A DNA stretch of 64,000 nucleotides from Clostridiaceae bacterium. Lineage in GTDB: Bacteria > Bacillota > Clostridia > Lachnospirales > Lachnospiraceae. The translations under genes and the position numbers were made by a program. The notes beneath the pieces are model-generated. The model was not told where the DNA came from. It did not search any database and saw only the letters and a list, made by a program, of their open reading frames with translations. Positions 61,630-64,000 of the stretch are shown one piece after another (position 1 is the stretch's first letter; every line of letters begins with the position of its first letter). The stretch lies in assembly GCA_910574345.1 (NCBI GenBank), contig CAJSZV010000001.1, positions 41,126-105,125 on the forward strand, given 5' to 3'.

Positions 61630-63204
61630 CTATGCCTTCCAACACCGTTCAATTACGCAGGTATGGGTCTTATCTTTAAGACTGTAATTGATCCCCACCA
61701 AAAGGATATCCCCGGTATATCCCTGAATCCAGGAGGCATACTGCTTGTCTTTGATCTGCTGGATAGCCGCCTTGGCTGACTGGTCCCACTTAAGTTCCAC
61801 TACCAGTGCCGGACGGTCGACGCCTCTTTTGGGAAGGTAGACCACATCAGCGAACCCTTTTCCCGAGGGCATCTCCATAATGGGATTCATATAATAGGCC
61901 TTGGCGCTGTAGTATGCCATGAGAAGAGCGCAGGACAGGGAATGTTCGTCATTATATTTTAGAATAGAGGCCGTCTCGTTATGAATGGCCGCGACACCGT
62001 CTGCCACAGCCCTGGCGTCTAGACTCCAGGTACTTTCAAGGAGCGCTTCGGAACGCCACAGGCTCTGTATCACTCCTTCCCATCCGGGTTCGTCCACCAC
62101 ATTCAGGAATTCCTGTACAATTTCCAGGTTGGGGATGGAGGCGGTGCTGTTCTTTTTATCATAGGTCAGGTACCCAAGATGGATCAGGAGTGTAAGAATA
62201 TCATCTTTCGTGGAGAAGGTAGTCATATCGTTCTGGAATTTCCTGGTGTTGACAGGGCAGGGGCTGTTGCCCAGCATGGCGATAATGGACTCTTTCAGGC
62301 CATCGTAATTCATATCAATATAGACTTTTAAAGCTTCATAAGTTTCTGTTCCTGTCCAATAGCTCTGGAATTCTTTCCACATCAGCACATCAGCCACAGA
62401 TTTGGGGTTATAGATATGATGGCTGCCAATCAGGTATCCGTCATACCATTTCTGAATTTCTGCGTAATTCATGTCATACTGCTGGCTTAAAGCCTGCACT
62501 TCGTCTACGGTAAAACCAAAGAATTCGCCCAGATTTTTGGGATCGACCATGGAGTATTCGTCAAAAATGTTAATGGCGGAGTGTTCTCCATATTTTTTAA
62601 TGGGAAGAATCCCTGTCATATAAGCCAGTTCCACGTAATCCGTACCCTTGAATAATCCCCGGAGAAAATCCAGATATTTTTTCTGAATCTCTTTTTGCTC
62701 TTTGGCAATCCTAAAGACGCAGTCCCATTCATCAATAATAAAGATGAATCCTTCTCCTGTGTGGGCATAGATCTGTTTCAGGACCCCAGGCAGGCCGTAC
62801 TGATCCGTCTCAAAGCAGTCTTCATATTCTGCTTTGAGTTCTTTGATGACTGCTTCCTGAATTTTGTCAAGGAAAATGCGCAGATGGGATTCATGGAATA
62901 AAAATTGCTGAATATCCAGCCGGATCACATTGTGCTGATTCAGATGATCTTCAAAAGATTCCTGTTTCGCTACGTTTCGTCCGGAGAAAAGCTCGGCGGA
63001 GCTGCATCCCCTGCTGTAATAGGCGGCAAGCATATCGGCGGCCATGGTCTTTCCGAAACGGCGGGGGCGGCTGACACAGATATTTTTCTGATTGGTATTT
63101 AGAACACGGTTTGTGTAGGCTATAAGGCTGGTTTTATCCACATAGACCATGGAGTTCAGTGCTTGTTTATACGCAGTATTGCCTGGATTGACATAGATGC
63201 CCAT
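61630..63204 (-). CDS. AAA-ATPase-like / PD-(D/E)XK nuclease-superfamily protein (PF09820-PF08011 type)
   Basis: The 524-residue protein has an N-terminal AAA_ATPase-like domain with YVDKTSLI, the P-loop RPRRFGKTM (about residues 46-54) and a Walker B IIDEWD (about 158-163). The C-terminal PD-(D/E)XK_9-like domain carries GFADVVYLP, then VVELKWD and the QIKDKQYA motif. Multi-copy genes of this type are common in gut Bacteroidota and Clostridia; the function is unknown and defence or mobile-element roles are only suggestions. AAGGGGT precedes the start at 63204. Confidence 0.85.
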   Translation of the reverse strand: MGIYVNPGNTAYKQALNSMVYVDKTSLIAYTNRVLNTNQKNICVSRPRRFGKTMAADMLAAYYSRGCSSAELFSGRNVAKQESFEDHLNQHNVIRLDIQQFLFHESHLRIFLDKIQEAVIKELKAEYEDCFETDQYGLPGVLKQIYAHTGEGFIFIIDEWDCVFRIAKEQKEIQKKYLDFLRGLFKGTDYVELAYMTGILPIKKYGEHSAINIFDEYSMVDPKNLGEFFGFTVDEVQALSQQYDMNYAEIQKWYDGYLIGSHHIYNPKSVADVLMWKEFQSYWTGTETYEALKVYIDMNYDGLKESIIAMLGNSPCPVNTRKFQNDMTTFSTKDDILTLLIHLGYLTYDKKNSTASIPNLEIVQEFLNVVDEPGWEGVIQSLWRSEALLESTWSLDARAVADGVAAIHNETASILKYNDEHSLSCALLMAYYSAKAYYMNPIMEMPSGKGFADVVYLPKRGVDRPALVVELKWDQSAKAAIQQIKDKQYASWIQGYTGDILLVGINYSLKDKTHTCVIERCWKA

Positions 63205-63313
63205 AGGATACCCCTTTCTGACCTTAAGACAGGCGTCTTTATTTACAGATATTTTACTATGAATCTATGGGCATTTCAACGATAAAAAAGGAATTAGCCA
63301 CAAGAAAATGTAA

Positions 63314-63363
63314 AAAAGCTGTTGCAAAGATGGTTTATTAACCATCCGTGCAGCAGCTTTTTT
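63314..63363 (+). terminator. Terminator abutting the second left site
   Basis: AAAGCTGTTGCA pairs with TGCAGCAGCTTT with an inner TGGTT/AACCA stem, followed by TTTTTTTC. As at 36389, its T tract merges with the outer arm of the recombination site. Confidence 0.8.
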
Positions 63364-63720
63364 CATGGATTACCTAAATCTGCGAAAATCCCTTTATTTT
63401 CCCTGTAAATCAAGGCTTTTTTTCACGGATTTGACCATAAATTATCGAAGACATTCTATCATATGTTTGGAGAAAATGCTACTTAAATTTTCAAGATTTT
63501 TTGTAAATATAGAGCAACAGAGCATAAAAATGGATGATTTTTTAGGTTTCAGGGTCAGATTTGTGGTCAAATTCCGATGGAAAGGAGAAGAGGGAGGTTA
63601 TACAAAGATACGAGCGTACTTTCTTGATTTGTGGTCAAATTTATGGTCAAATCCGTGAAAAAAAGCCTTGATTTACAGGGAAAATAAAGGGATTTTCGCA
63701 GATTTAGGTAATCTGCGAAA
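63360..63720. mobile_element. Integrase-less derivative of the invertible segment (76-bp inverted repeats)
   Basis: Positions 63368-63443 and 63638-63713 are perfect 76-bp inverted repeats, each ending in the same core site as the 36.4-kb segment. Between them, 63444-63600 aligns without gaps to 36504-36660 at a constant offset of 26,940 bp, including the outward promoter (TGATAGAAT on the minus strand) and the TGGTC arm pair. The integrase gene is gone. A short open frame across it is not a real gene. It looks like a non-autonomous switch that the integrase at 36657 could act on in trans. Confidence 0.75.
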
Positions 63721-63879
63721 TTTATGAGCAATTAACTACAAATAACTTGAGTTATTTATCAAAACAGGAAGATATTGCCGGTTGCATAATATAGTTTCTA
63801 TTTGTCACGGATATGGCAGATTTATGTAAGCGGCCTAACCAGCCTTAGTATGGGGCATGTTCCGTAGGAGGTATATTCT

Positions 63880-64000
63880 GTGCCAGGAAATTCAAATTCC
63901 AACAAACTCATAGACGGATTTATTGACAGCCAGGTCGTCGGGAAGGGACTGGATGAACGGACTGCCAAGGCATACCGGTTGGATCTGGAACATCTGCATC
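63880..64000 (+). CDS. Tyrosine-recombinase-like protein, first gene of a second polysaccharide operon (5' part)
   Basis: The gene starts with GTG at 63880 behind TAGGAGGT and runs off the window. The first 40 residues (FIDSQVVGKGLDERTAKAYR then LDLEHLH) closely match residues 25-55 of the protein encoded at 37998. It sits about 160 bp after a right-hand recombination site, exactly as its homologue does. Whether it also lacks catalytic residues cannot be seen. The 63721-63879 leader contains a small palindrome near 63740 and no gene. Confidence 0.7.
   Translation, partial: MPGNSNSNKLIDGFIDSQVVGKGLDERTAKAYRLDLEHLH

Noticed and set aside
63365..63658. 97-residue open frame across the deletion derivative
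   Set aside because: It spans a 76-bp inverted repeat and the integrase leader and has no ribosome binding site or family resemblance.

Overview
The window looks like the chromosome of an anaerobic gut Firmicute, most likely a Lachnospiraceae (Clostridium cluster XIVa) species. The signs are strong AGGAGG ribosome binding sites with some TTG/GTG starts, an LPxTG-type surface protein with a DEEVPLA-like pre-anchor, an accessory Sec locus, lysine riboswitch control of an NhaC-type carrier, DasS/SLC13 and COG0523 genes, and tyrosine-recombinase-headed polysaccharide loci. No rRNA or tRNA gene was seen.

Region 1 (1-15.3 kb) is a glycoprotein adhesin export locus. The C-terminal part of a serine-rich repeat protein (SRRP) is followed by two tandem 200-bp structured repeats, then secY2-asp1-asp2-asp3-secA2-gtfA-gtfB/gtf3-gtf3. 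The genes mostly overlap. GtfA/GtfB glycosylate the Ser/Thr repeats, the Gtf3-type enzymes extend the sugars, and SecA2/SecY2/Asp1-3 export the product, which is anchored at the wall.

Region 2 (15.3-34.4 kb) is ordinary chromosome. It holds a lysine-riboswitch-controlled NhaC-family carrier (probable lysine transporter), a MATE exporter, a Fur-boxed feoA-feoA-feoB-fur-like iron operon, two overlapping LysR genes divergent from an esterase/SLC13-permease operon, a DtxR-type regulator next to two COG0523 metal GTPases, a polysaccharide deacetylase, a D,D-carboxypeptidase, a GT2 enzyme, and an ABC substrate-binding gene cut by a large serine recombinase.

Region 3 (36.4-60.9 kb) is the most interesting part. 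A 1.45-kb segment carrying a complete tyrosine integrase is bounded by inverted recombination-site-like repeats and abuts a terminator on its left. It contains a conserved outward promoter and reads like an invertible switch. Downstream lies one long AT-rich operon for a Wzx/Wzy-type surface polysaccharide, headed by a tyrosine-recombinase-like protein that has lost every catalytic residue. The operon encodes an ADP-heptose route (hldE, hldD), GT9 heptosyltransferase-like enzymes, several other glycosyltransferases, two acyltransferases, Wzy, Wzx, a pyruvyltransferase-like protein, a MenD-like TPP enzyme, SDR/epimerase enzymes and a three-domain nucleotidyltransferase/kinase/SIS fusion. Five genes in this operon carry G8-G9 homopolymers. 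Two of them (an acyltransferase and a GT-C-like enzyme) are out of frame exactly at the tract and would be restored by losing one G, while three are in frame. This suggests a phase-variable polysaccharide with two layers of switching: promoter inversion for the whole operon and slipped-strand switching for single enzymes.

Region 4 (60.8-64 kb) has a probable type I toxin/antisense RNA pair, a PD-(D/E)XK/AAA ATPase gene, and a 346-bp integrase-less derivative of the invertible segment with 76-bp perfect inverted repeats. The start of a second copy of the catalytically dead recombinase gene follows it, implying that another switchable polysaccharide operon begins at the right edge.
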